This document shows positions 1-13,355 of a stretch of 64,000 nucleotides of DNA, piece after piece. The stretch lies in NCBI GenBank assembly GCA_949751835.1, contig CATKHK010000111.1, positions 62,001-126,000 of the forward strand. The letters are read 5' to 3'. Source of the DNA: Blepharisma japonicum (lineage: Eukaryota; Ciliophora; Heterotrichea; Heterotrichida; Blepharismidae). A program made the position numbers and the translations under genes. Every line of letters starts with the position of its first letter. Within the stretch, counting starts at the first letter, position 1. Under the pieces are notes generated by a model. That model saw nothing but the letters and a program-made list of their open reading frames with translations, ran no database searches and was not told the origin of the DNA.

Positions 1-491
1 AGCTGTAATGGAAGCCATTATTTCTGATAGTCCTTCCTTCGAATTTACAATTCTTGATAAGCAAGCTCGTTTAAAATATGTGAGATATAATATAGCTTAA
101 TTGAACTTATTTACATCTGGCTGTATTTCTCAATCAAAAAGAAATAGTGGAAACTTTGATAAGGCAGGGTTTTGATGTAAATGCTCAAGATTGCCATGAG
201 GAAACTCCTTTGCACTTGGCAGCAATTCAGCAGAATGAATCAATATATTCTATGCTTTTAGATGCAGGAGCTGATAATAACATTAAAAACGGGGTAATTT
301 TCACTCAGAAAGGAGAAACAGCTACTTGTATTGCAAACTCAAATAGAAGGAGCTTTTCAACTGATTTACCAATATTCTCTAGCACTCCGTCAAAACATGA
401 AGAAGATAGTCCTGTCAAGAATGAAGAAGATCATTTATTTAAATATGATACAGAATCCTCTCCCGGTAAATCTAAAAGATTATTTGATTAA
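1..491 (+). CDS. Ankyrin-repeat protein, 3' part only
   Basis: The gene enters from the left edge, so its start is missing. Two small introns join the frames: a 16-nt one at 80-95 and a 15-nt one at 294-308 (GTAATTTTCACTCAG). After splicing the protein shows at least two ankyrin units, recognised by YLHLAVFLN, then TPLHLAAIQQNE followed by LLDAGADNNIKN and GKGETATCIA. Removing the second intron turns an odd break into a normal ankyrin turn, which supports it. The last ~60 residues are a polar Ser/Glu/Lys-rich tail ending at TAA. A TGA at 102 is read as Trp. Ankyrin arrays bind other proteins; what lies upstream (for example a kinase or channel domain) cannot be seen, so no function is assigned. 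Confidence 0.85.
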
Positions 492-894
492 ATAGAAAAA
501 ATTATTAATGCTTTCCTTATATTTGGCGATATTATTATTGGTCTGCATATATAAATTAGTTTTTATGCATGCTATTTAGTAGTTAAATAATAGAAATGAA
601 ATTTAATTTTTTAAAAAATATTTAATGAGATTGATCTAATTATATATTTACTAAAATAACTTAAATGGATATTTAGATTCGATACAAAAATGGCTTCTAT
701 AGCCAAAAATTTCTCCAAAATAAATAGGTTAATCTCAAAATCTATATCAATTAAAGGATTAGGCAAAAAAGAAAAAATATCAAGTCTTGCAAGAATTTTT
801 ATTTTATAAATTAAATTTTGGGAAAATATACTAATAAAATTTTTAAAACGAATATATATCCTCCACTACTAGCAATAAAAATTCAATCGAATTC
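492..894. other. Convergent spacer with one tiny ORF
   Basis: AT-rich spacer between two converging 3' ends. The only coding-like item is a 39-codon frame at 690-809 (+) starting MASIAKNFSKINR, basic and Ser/Ile-rich. It has no recognisable domain and may be chance. No RNA gene was recognised. Confidence 0.4.
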
Positions 895-1608
895 TTAAAT
901 TAATCGCGTCCTACACATAGGACACACTCCTTTTACAGCCACCCAGTCCTTTAAGCATTTCACATGAAAATTATGATCACATGGCAACACCATGCACTTT
1001 GTATTAGGACTAATATCTTCTAAACAAATTGAGCATAATCCTTCTCCCTGGGGTAGTTTTATGTACATTTCTAGCTGCTCTTTTGTAAGCTAAATAAATT
1101 TTACTGTATAACTTTGTGGAGTTTGGTCAGACATCAGGGTTCTTAGCTGTCTGAAATACATTGCAGTATAAACCAACCCAGCGAGGACTTTTAAAAATCC
1201 GATATTTATAAAGACCGTCGCCAGAATTCCAGTTGGCTTATCCCAATAGTCAGGGTTACTTGTAAGTTGTGACGACAATGCGATCACCATCACAAACCGA
1301 AAACTGCGTAAATTTTACCATTCATAGCTAAGCTGCACAGACCTTACAAAATAAGGCGATAATCGGCCATGAAAATGTAAGCATTTCCGAGCAAGTAAAG
1401 AACATAAAAATAAGAACTCATAAGCCTCAATAATCGCATATATAATCATGAATAAGTCAACTAATCCTCCACAATCTTCAGGCAGCAGGGATAAGAGAAT
1501 TGTAATGGCAACAATTTTTCCTAGGGTGTAGAATAAGTAAAGCCCAAGAAATTCTCTACTTTGGCATTCTGGGAAGCCAGGCAATACTTGAGTATTTGAT
1601 ACCTCCAT
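895..1608 (-). CDS. Membrane RING-H2 E3 ubiquitin ligase
   Basis: 227-residue protein assembled by removing two 15-nt introns, at 1304-1318 and 1090-1104 (plus-strand coordinates). About four hydrophobic segments fill the first ~150 residues. The last ~45 residues are a RING-H2 finger: CSIC, then a CDHNFHVKC core (Cys, His, His, Cys) and a final CPMC. Without the second intron the RING lies in a different frame and the protein would stop short, so the splice is well supported. Multi-span RING-H2 proteins usually ubiquitinate substrates at the ER, Golgi or endosomal membrane with an E2 enzyme. The exact orthologue is not clear. Its 3' end faces the ankyrin gene. The start at 1608 is the first ATG of the open frame. 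Confidence 0.85.
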
Positions 1609-1980
1609 TTATTATATAAAAGAAGCGATTAAAAAATATGGGACCAGTGAAAAAGTGGGAAGAAGAGAGAAAAATACGAGAAAAAGTAAGTCAGATTGCA
1701 AAGATGGAGAAAAGATGGATTTTTAAAAAGGATGCAGAAATTTAAAATTTTTCTGGAATTTTCTATTTAAACTGGGATATAAAGATAATGCTTAGGGATT
1801 GGTAAAAAAATGAAAAAAGGAATTCAAATGCTCATTTTAATTGATATTTTAATTAAAAAGCCAAGTTTCTTTATAATTATCAAAAATAAATAGCATAATG
1901 ATATTTATAATAAATACATTTATTTAAAAATCCTGAATTTCCTTATATCCTAAAGATTCCTAACATATTTAATCTCATAA
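1609..1980. promoter_or_regulatory. Divergent intergenic region
   Basis: AT-rich 372-bp spacer between the starts of the RING-H2 gene (minus) and the ankyrin-DHHC gene (plus). It presumably holds both promoters. No motif, RNA gene or convincing ORF was seen. Confidence 0.35.
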
Positions 1981-3651
1981 ATGTCAGACTGGCATTCCCA
2001 GCTCACAGGTCCAAAGCCAACCGAGAACAAAAACCAAGAGCTTGAAAAACTAATAGAATCTCTCCCTCCAGACCAGCGTGCCAAATTTCAATCAGCCCTC
2101 AGCATCACCGCTAAAAAAGAAGAGCCAAAACAAGTTTCAGAACAAGAACGCCGCGAACAATTAATCCGTGAGTGTCTGGACCAATGTCAAGCTGGAAACC
2201 TAAAGCCTCTAGTCGAAGCCATTATAGCTGGGAAATTAGACTACGATTTTATGGACCCAGCTGGCTTCACAGCTCTGCATATGGCTGTTTGGAAGTCAGA
2301 TATAGATTCCGTAAACCGATTATTAGAAAAAGCAGCTTGTCCTTATGATTTGCGCAGTGGGAACAACCAAACCCCACTTATGCTGGCTGCTGCCAAAGGA
2401 AATTACGAATTAATTAAGCTTTTCCTTGACAGGGGTGCAGATATTGAAGCAATTGACAGCTTAGGACTGACCCCACTTTTGTGTGCAGTTCAGAGTGGCC
2501 AAATCGGGTCATTTTTTGTATTGGTGCATAGAGGGGCAAATATTAATGCTACTGATAGCAATGAGTGTACAGGGATGCATTGGGCTGCTTATAAGAATAA
2601 TGTTATGTTTATGAGATTATTAAAATCTTATGGACTTTCAATTGAATCAAAAGATAGGCTTGGGATGACACCATTACATAGAGCTGCTATGTCAAATGCA
2701 ATTGACGCAATAGAATGACTACTTTTTGAAGGAGCTAATAAAGACATTTTAGACGAAAAGAAAAGAAAGCCTGGTGATATCTCAAAAGAGTGGAATTCTC
2801 AAGGGTCTGGACAACTGCTTGCAAATTATAGTAGGGATGGAGGAAGTATATATACACATTTTACGCTTTGGTTTCTGCTTTATTGGATATTGTTATATGG
2901 AACTTATATTTGGTTTATTTTGCCTTTTACTGCTCAGTTTTTGCTTTCAAGCTTGGGGTTTAATTTATGTGTTTTGTGTTTACCAGTTATTTTTATGTAA
3001 ATGATATATAGACTATTAAAATGCTCAAAGCCTGGATTTTTAGCGAAAAAAGGAGAATCAGTGGACAATCAGCTGTATAAAACTTTTGGCGAACAGTTCG
3101 AGCTCGGAAATTTCAGAGAAATGCCGAAATGTGAAGAAATTTGTTACTCCTGCTTTATGGTGAGACCACAGCGCTCAAAACATTGTAGGTTTTGCAATAT
3201 ATGTGTTCCGGCCTATGACCACCACTGTCTCTTTTTAAACAAATGCATAGGCCAAGATAACCATAAAAAGTTCGTGATAGGCTTAAACACCCACTATCTT
3301 GGCTGTATTCTTTACTTATTCCTAGTCTGGGCATATCTGGATGCTTCAATTACCTCTGACCATTATACCACATATTTCGTCAAACTCGTCTATTCTTTAT
3401 TAGCTGAAAAACCTATCATAATTTTGACCGTTTTTCTTACAATCCCTATAGCTTGGTATTCTTTTTGGTATTTATTATTAGAAATTTACAGCATTTCCAA
3501 TGGTCTTACTGCTAACGAGGTCTTAAACAGGCATAAGTACAGGTATCTTTTTACTCCTTTTCAAAGTATAGATGGAACTTTGAAGTTGAGATTTAAAAAT
3601 CCTTTTACAAAAGGATTCCTTAACAACTGGATGGATTTCTTAACAAAATAA
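1981..3651 (+). CDS. Ankyrin-repeat DHHC palmitoyltransferase
   Basis: 551-residue protein with one 15-nt intron at 2997-3011 (GTAAATGATATATAG) and TGA read as Trp at 2716. Roughly five ankyrin repeats occupy residues 95-270 (TALHMAVWK, TPLMLAAAKGN, TPLLCAVQSGQ, GMHWAAYKNN, TPLHRAAM). Two transmembrane segments follow, then the cysteine-rich DHHC domain (CYSCFMVRPQRSKHCRFC) with the catalytic DHHC at residues 408-411, then two more membrane spans. This is the architecture of yeast Akr1 and animal zDHHC17/HIP14, Golgi enzymes that move palmitate to substrate cysteines through an acyl-Cys intermediate; the ankyrin part recruits substrates. All catalytic residues are present. Its 3' end lies 19 bp from that of the converging mannosyltransferase gene. 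Confidence 0.92.
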
Positions 3652-3670
3652 TTAATAGAGAAATGATTAC

Positions 3671-6862
<3,192 letters not shown>

Positions 6863-6962
6863 TAAAATGAGTTTAAGTCGCGCCTATTTCCTTATTATCA
6901 TAAATTAACAACTTTTTATTACATTATTTATATATAAACCTTAATTTTACTTAAATAATACA

Positions 6963-7505
6963 ATGGATTGTGAAGAAAATGCTAATTTAGGAAATCACCC
7001 AGAAGAAATCGTATTAATAGTCGACGAAGAAAATAACCCAATCGGAGAAGCTACTCGTAAAGATATGAGAAAGCTTAAGCTTGCCCATAGGGCAAGCTTC
7101 ATTTTTATAAAAAATGCAGAAGGTCTACTGCATGTCCAGAAGCGAGTTTTAACAAAGGATGTCTACCCTGGATATTTCGACCCTTCTACAGGTGGGGTTG
7201 TTTTAGTATCAGATTTAAATGATAAAGAAGCTGCATTAAGAGAGCTTGAAGAAGAACTTGGAATTAATGGAATTGATATTGAATTTATTGACTGGTTCCA
7301 TTATAAAAACACAGAAAATAATGTATGGGGATCAATTTATCTTGCAGAATGAAACGGAGCTGTAAGTCTCCAAGCTGATGAAGTCGAGTCACTTCACATG
7401 ATGAGCATTTCAGAAATTTTAGAAAGGTTCCAAAATAATGAAAAATTCTGCCCAGATAGCATGGCAGCGCTTCAACATCTAATTAGTTTGGGCCGGCTTA
7501 ATTAA
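6963..7505 (+). CDS. Nudix hydrolase, IPP-isomerase-like type
   Basis: 180-residue protein. A TGA at 7350 is Trp; reading through it restores the C-terminal 50 residues. The Nudix box is clear: a Gly-rich GGVV start, an Asp/Glu-rich turn and the metal-binding RELEEELGI helix (REUxEExGU). The N-terminus IVLIVDEENNPIGEATR and HRASFIFIKNAEGLLHVQKR matches the subfamily that includes isopentenyl-diphosphate isomerase and bacterial YfcD. The CysGlu pair of true IPP isomerase was not identified, so a nucleoside-diphosphate-type hydrolase is equally possible. No intron. Confidence 0.85.
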
Positions 7506-7990
7506 AATCAGTTTATTTTAAGATATTAAGTGATTTTTATTATTAAAAGAATTTATCAAGCAAAATTTCTGAAAGGTCACATTCATATAACTACTAAGAG
7601 AGAAGGAGTAGAAAAATTATGTTAGCTTTACATTGTTTTTAGACCTTTAATCAATTATTTCATAGGAATAGAGTCTTTGTAGGGAAAGGGATTTATAATG
7701 GCTCCAATTGGAATTTTTGGATTTTATTTATTTTTATAACCTATGAAAATGATATTGAAGGGCAAAGGAATGGATAAATATAAAAATGCTTCAGCTAGTG
7801 TTTTTTAAATCAAAATTTCCTATTTATATAGTTTAATGAACCTCTGATTTACTCAGTTTGAATCTCACTTTTTATTAATAAAATTTTTATAAATGGGTGA
7901 AAAGCCTATATTAAATTTTCGAGAATTTAAAATGGAATAACTATATCATGAACAAATTATTATATCAGTCAAAAATCTACAAACATTAAA
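7506..7990. other. Intergenic region, 485 bp
   Basis: AT-rich spacer downstream of the Nudix gene and upstream of the TPR giant. The frame of the next gene stays open upstream to 7931 but contains no ATG there. No RNA gene, repeat or ORF of interest was seen. Confidence 0.4.
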
Positions 7991-10900
7991 ATGGTGTCAG
8001 AACTCAACAGTCCTTACCTTCTCTACTTAAACTCTCAAGTTCAACATGACAGCAGTGGCTGGATAATTGTTGACGGTCGCGATTACTGTAGCCTTCTCCA
8101 AAAAATAATTGATAGAAAAGGCCAGCCATTCGAAGAATCTGAAATATGAAAATATTTCCTTCAAATATCCTTTGGTCTTGAATGCATGCACTTCAATGAC
8201 ATAATTCATGAAGACATAAGACCTGAAAATATTTTTATTGATGAATACAACAACGCTAAACTATCAACATCAGACACTTCCCAAAGCGAAGCTAATGAAT
8301 ACAGCTCTCCCGAAATATTTAATGGTGAGCCTACATCAGATGAAAGCGATATATGGGCCCTAGGCTGCGTCTTATATTACCTTTGTCAGTTAGAGCATCC
8401 TTTCAATAAAGATAAAAGCAAAATAATCAATGAGCCTCACAATTCTATCAGAAATCCATTCTCAGACGAGTTAATCGATCTTCTCAATTGGTGCTTAAAA
8501 AAAGCAAAAAATGAGAGACCAACAATAAATGACATTTTAATTAGCGATTTAGCATTTGAAAAAGCTATAGATCTGAAGATAAAAATTCCTTCAGAGTATA
8601 ATGAAGAAATATTGGCAAATGAATCTATTTGTTTAAAATACTATAGATATATGCAAGCTATCAAATCTAATCGCAATAATGACGCTGCATATGATGAGAT
8701 AGGAAGTATTTTATATAATGAAGGCAGATATGAAGAAGCTATACAATATTTTAACGATGCAATCAGAATTGATCCTAACTGTGGAATTTATTATAGAAGC
8801 AAAGGAGATGCTCTTTGCAAGCTGGAAAGAAAAGAAGAAGCTATGGATTGCTTTAAGGCAGCAATCAGAATTGATCCAAATGACGATCTAGCAATTAATT
8901 TTATAGGATATGTGCTGTATTTTGAAGAGAGATTTGAAGACGCAATAAAGTGCTTTAATGATGCAATTAGAATTAATCCAGATTTTCCACTTTATTACAT
9001 TAATAAAGGAGATGCACTTAGCCGATTAAAAAGAATAGAAGAAGCTTTAGAAAGCTATGGTGAAGCAGTTAGAGTCAATCCTAATGAAGATATGGCGTAT
9101 AACAGTATAGGAGCAACATTAGTCAATGAAGATAAGTGCGAAGAAGCAATAAAGTATTTTAACGATGCGATTAGAATTAATCCAAAACGCACAATTTATC
9201 ATTTAAATAAAGGAGATGCTTTGAAGCAATTAGGCAAAATAGAAGAGGCCATTGTATGTTACAATGATGCTCTAAGGCTTGATATAAATAATGATTTAGT
9301 ATATGTCCGCATTGGACTTGCATTAAATCAAGCTGCCAAATATGAAGAAGCAATCAATTTTTTTAATATTGCAATTACGATTAATCCAAGATGCACATTT
9401 CACTACAGAAAAAAAGCAAATGCGCTTTTTAAATTAGGCAAAAAACAAGAAGCTATAGAGTGTTTTAAAGAGGTCATAAAAATTGACCCAAACGAAGATA
9501 GTGCATACAGTCATATAGGATTTATATTGCATGAAGAAGGCAGATATGAAGAAGCACTAATATATTTTAATGATGCAATCAATATTAATCAAAACAATGC
9601 AAAATATTACAGAAATAAGGGAAATGTTCTTTCTATGTTAGGTAGAAAAGCAGAAGCTGTAGAATGTTATAATGAATCTTTAAAAATTGACCCAAATAGT
9701 GATTTAGCATATCTTATTATTGGATTTACGCTATATTATGAAGGCAAATATGAAGAAGCAATAAATTGTTTTAACGACGCAATTAGATTATATCCAAATT
9801 GCAGAGATTATTACAGAAAAAAAGGAAAAGCTCTGTGTAAATTAGGTAGAAATGAAGAAGCCATTGAATGCTATAAAGAAGCTATTGAGAAAAATCAAAA
9901 TGAACATAAGGCACATAATAGTATAGGGTATATATTATTTGATGAAGGTAGAATTGAAGAAGCAGTCGAATGTTTTAATAATGCAATTAGAATTAATCCA
10001 AACTGTGCACGCTACTATTGGAATAAAGGAAATGCTCTTAATTGCTTAGAAAGAACCGAAGAAGCTATAGAATGCTACAATGAAGCCATAAGAAATGATC
10101 CAAAAGCAGCTATTATATATAATAGGATAGGATACATTTTACTTAAAGAAAATAGATATAAAGAAGCATTAAAGTATATCAATGATGCAATTAGAATTGA
10201 TCCAAATGATGCAACTTATTACTTAAATAAAGGACATGCTTTGGAGAAATTAGGAAAGGGGAAAAAAGCTATGATAAACTATAAAAAAGCTATAAAAATT
10301 AATCCAAATTTTGACTCTGCTTTATTTTGCATAGGAAATATGCTATTGACTGAAGAGAAATACAAAGAATCAGTAAAGTATTTTAATAAAGCAATTAGAA
10401 GTAATCCAAATTGCTCAGTTTTTCACATATTAAAAGCAGATGCTTTAATTAACCTCAAGAAAACAGAAAGAGCTTTGGATTGCTTTAAAGAAGTAATTAA
10501 AATTGATCCAAATGACAATACTGCATACAATACAATTGGATCTTTTTTACTTGCTAAAAATAGATATGAAGAAGCAATAAACTATTTTAATGAGGCTATT
10601 AGAATTGACCCAAACTGTGCAGATTTCTATAAAAATAAAGCAAGAGCTCTGACAGCATTAGGCCAAAATGAGGAATCTCTGGAATGTTTCAATAAAATCC
10701 TTGAGCTTTATCCAAATGATGATAACGTTTATAGCGATTTAGGATTAATATTGTTTAATGATGAGAAATATGAAGAAGCAATAAATTACTGAAATGAGGC
10801 AATTAGACTAAATCCAAACAAAGCAGGCTACTATTTGTATAAAGGGGGTACACTCTACAAATTAGATAAATATGAAGAGACTATTGAGTGCTGAAAACAA

Positions 10901-12889
10901 GCTATTAAAATCAATCCAAACGAAGACAGCTTATACAATGGAGTAGGAGAAATTTTATTAAAACTTGAAAAATATGAAGAATCAATAGAGTATTTCAATA
11001 ATGCGATTAGAATTAACCCAAATGAAACAGATCATTTAGCACATAAAGGACATGCTCTTAATAGCTTGGGAAGAAGGGAAGAAGCAATAATGTGCTTTAA
11101 AGATGTTGTTAGAATAGATCCAAACGAAGACAGAGCATATAATAGAATAGGTGAACTGCTAATTGAAGATGAAAAATATGAAGAATCAATAGAATATTTT
11201 AGTGATGCAATTAGAATTAATCCAGATAATGCAAATTACTACTGAAATAAAGGGTTTAGTCTTAATATCCTTGAAAGAAGAGGAGAAGCTATTGAAAACT
11301 TTAAAAAAGCTATTATAATTAATCCAAATGATAATATTACATGGAAGAGAGCAGGAGAAATTCTACTAGAAGCAGAAAGATATGAAGAAGCAATAGAATT
11401 ATTCAATGAGGTAATAAAAATTGATTCAAATAATGATGTCTTGCTTAACAGTATTGGATGCATTTTATACAAAGAAAATAGATGCAAAGAAGCAATAAAA
11501 TATTTTAATGACGCAATTAGAATTGATTCTAATAAATCAAATTATTATGTAAACAAAGGAGGTGCTTTGGAGCAATTAGGAAAGGAAAAAAGAGCTATTA
11601 TATGATATAAAAAAGCTATAAAAATTAATCCAGACGAAGAGATTGCGCATTTTAATATAGGAAATATGCTATTGGGTGAAAAGAAATACAGAAAAGCAAT
11701 AAAATATTTTAATAAAGCAATTAGAATTAACTCAGATCAAAAACTTTATCACCTATTAAAAGCAAGTGCACTGTGATACTTAGAGAGAAAAGAAGAATGC
11801 TTAAATTGCTTTAAAGAAGTAATTAGAATTGATCCAAATGATGATGGTGGATATAATGCGATAGGAAATTTATTGATTGATGGATGCAAATATGAAGAGG
11901 CAGTACAATATTTTAACAATGCAATTAGTATTAATCCAAACTGCTCAGATTTTTATGAAAATAAAGCAAAAGCTCTTATAGCATTAGACCAAAAAGAGAA
12001 AGCTTTGGAATGCTGTGATAAAATTCTTCAGCTTTATTCAGGTATAGATAATGCTTATAACATTTTAGGGTTTATATTGCTAAATGAAGGTAGAAATGAA
12101 GAAGCAGTTGAATGCTATAATGAAGCAATTAGAATTAGTTTAAACAATGAAGAATATGATAATAAGTATCGTGCTTATTATTATTATAAGAAAGGATTGG
12201 GACTATATAGATTAGAGAGAAAAGAAGAAGCTATGCAATGCTATAAAGAAGCTATTAAATTTGATCCAGAGGCCATTAAGGCTTACTCTAATATAGGGCA
12301 TATATTATTTGAAGAAAATAAATATGAAGAAGCAATTGAATACTGAAATGAGGCGATCAGAATCAATCCAAGCAAAACTCAGTGCTATTTATTTATAGGA
12401 GCTGCGCTTAAGAAGTTAGATAGAATTGAAGGAGCTATAAAAATCTATAAAAAGCATATTAGAATTTATCCAAGCGATGATCAAGCATACAATACCATAG
12501 GGAATTTATTAATCGATCAAAAAAGATATGAAAAAGCTATAAAATATTTTAATGATGCAATAAGAATTAATCCAAACGACAAGAAATATTACAAAAATAA
12601 AGGGTTTGCTCTAAATATGCTAGGAGAAAATAAGAAAGCTATTAAATGCTGAAAAGAAGCTATAAGGATTGATCCAAATGAATATATGGCATATAGTCTT
12701 ATAGGAGAAATTTTATATGATCAAAAGAAATATAAAAGAGCTATAAAATATTTTGATGAGGCGATAAGAATTGATACTAATTATGCGAGTTGCTATATAA
12801 GTAAAGCACGATGTTTAAAACAATTAGGAAGGAATCATGAGGCAGAAAAGTTATATAAAGAGGCCGAGAGAATAGAAAATAATCTGTAG
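7991..12889 (+). CDS. Pseudokinase with 41 TPR repeats
   Basis: A single 1,632-codon frame with no intron, crossing many TGA (Trp) codons and ending at TAG. Residues 1-200 match the C-lobe of a protein kinase: LNSPYLLYLNS, a catalytic loop HEDIRPENIFID (residues 73-84), SSPEIF in place of APE, and SDIWALGCVLYYL. The N-lobe is absent: there is no Gly-rich loop and no VAIK lysine, and the DFG position reads TSD. It is therefore predicted not to be an active kinase. From about residue 232 the rest is TPR units of 34 residues (consensus YEEAIKYFNDAIRINPN), 41 by count. Such arrays form superhelical protein scaffolds. The start ATG at 7991 is the only one that fits; a missed upstream exon carrying the N-lobe cannot be excluded. 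Confidence 0.88.
8684..12886 (+). repeat. TPR-encoding tandem repeat array, ~102-bp units
   Basis: Forty-one consecutive ~102-bp units encode 34-residue TPRs. Units alternate between two types: A (xxAYxxIGxxLxxExKYEEAIxYFNDAIRINPNC) and B (xxYYxNKGxALxxLGRxEEAIECYKEAIKIDPN), giving a 204-bp, 68-residue higher-order period. The alternation slips once, around 11,330-11,520, where two A-like units follow each other. This pattern indicates growth by duplication of two-TPR blocks. Confidence 0.85.
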
Positions 12890-12987
12890 GCCATTTTGAA
12901 CTAATTAATTGAATAATATGCACAGAAAATTCTCTAAAGAAAGTTTTTTAACTCTTTTATTATATAAAATTTTCCCTTGCTCTTATT

Positions 12988-13326
12988 TTACTTATAAGTC
13001 CTAGGCTTCGGCATATACTGTTTTTCGTATTTTGTCATAATTTCTTTAGTCAAGTTTTCATGCTCCACAACTCATGGAAAAACTTGAAACAATAATGCAA
13101 ACCCAGCTAGAGAGACGACAGTTGTGTAAATCCCTTCAATTCAGCCTTTTTTCTTTTTTGCTTTCCATCCAAAATATAGACACAGCACGACAGAAGGGAC
13201 AACATAAAGTAGCTTGAAAATTGTAACAGGCTTGTCCAGAATTGCATATCTTTTTTCTATTGGCCCATCCTGCATTACTATCTGTCCTTTTTCGTAGGCT
13301 TCTCGAAAATATTTTCGAGCATTCAT
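12988..13326 (-). CDS. Small two-span membrane protein, unknown
   Basis: 112-residue protein not recognised as any family. It starts MNARKYFREAYEKGQ, has a first hydrophobic segment FKLLYVVPSVVLCLYFGW (about residues 50-67), a lysine-rich loop, and a second segment TVVSLAGFALLFQVF, then a charged tail. Two TGA codons are read as Trp; without them only the first half would be seen. The ATG at 13326 is chosen because the upstream extension would run into the divergent debranching-enzyme gene, whose ATG is at 13356. Small size, basic N-terminus and two spans would fit a mitochondrial inner-membrane or ER subunit, but this is only a guess. Confidence 0.7.
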
Positions 13327-13355
13327 TTTATATATAATAATATCCTGACGCATTG

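Noticed and set aside
690-809. 39-codon ORF in the first convergent spacer as a real gene
   Set aside because: Too short and featureless to call; kept only as a remark in the spacer entry.
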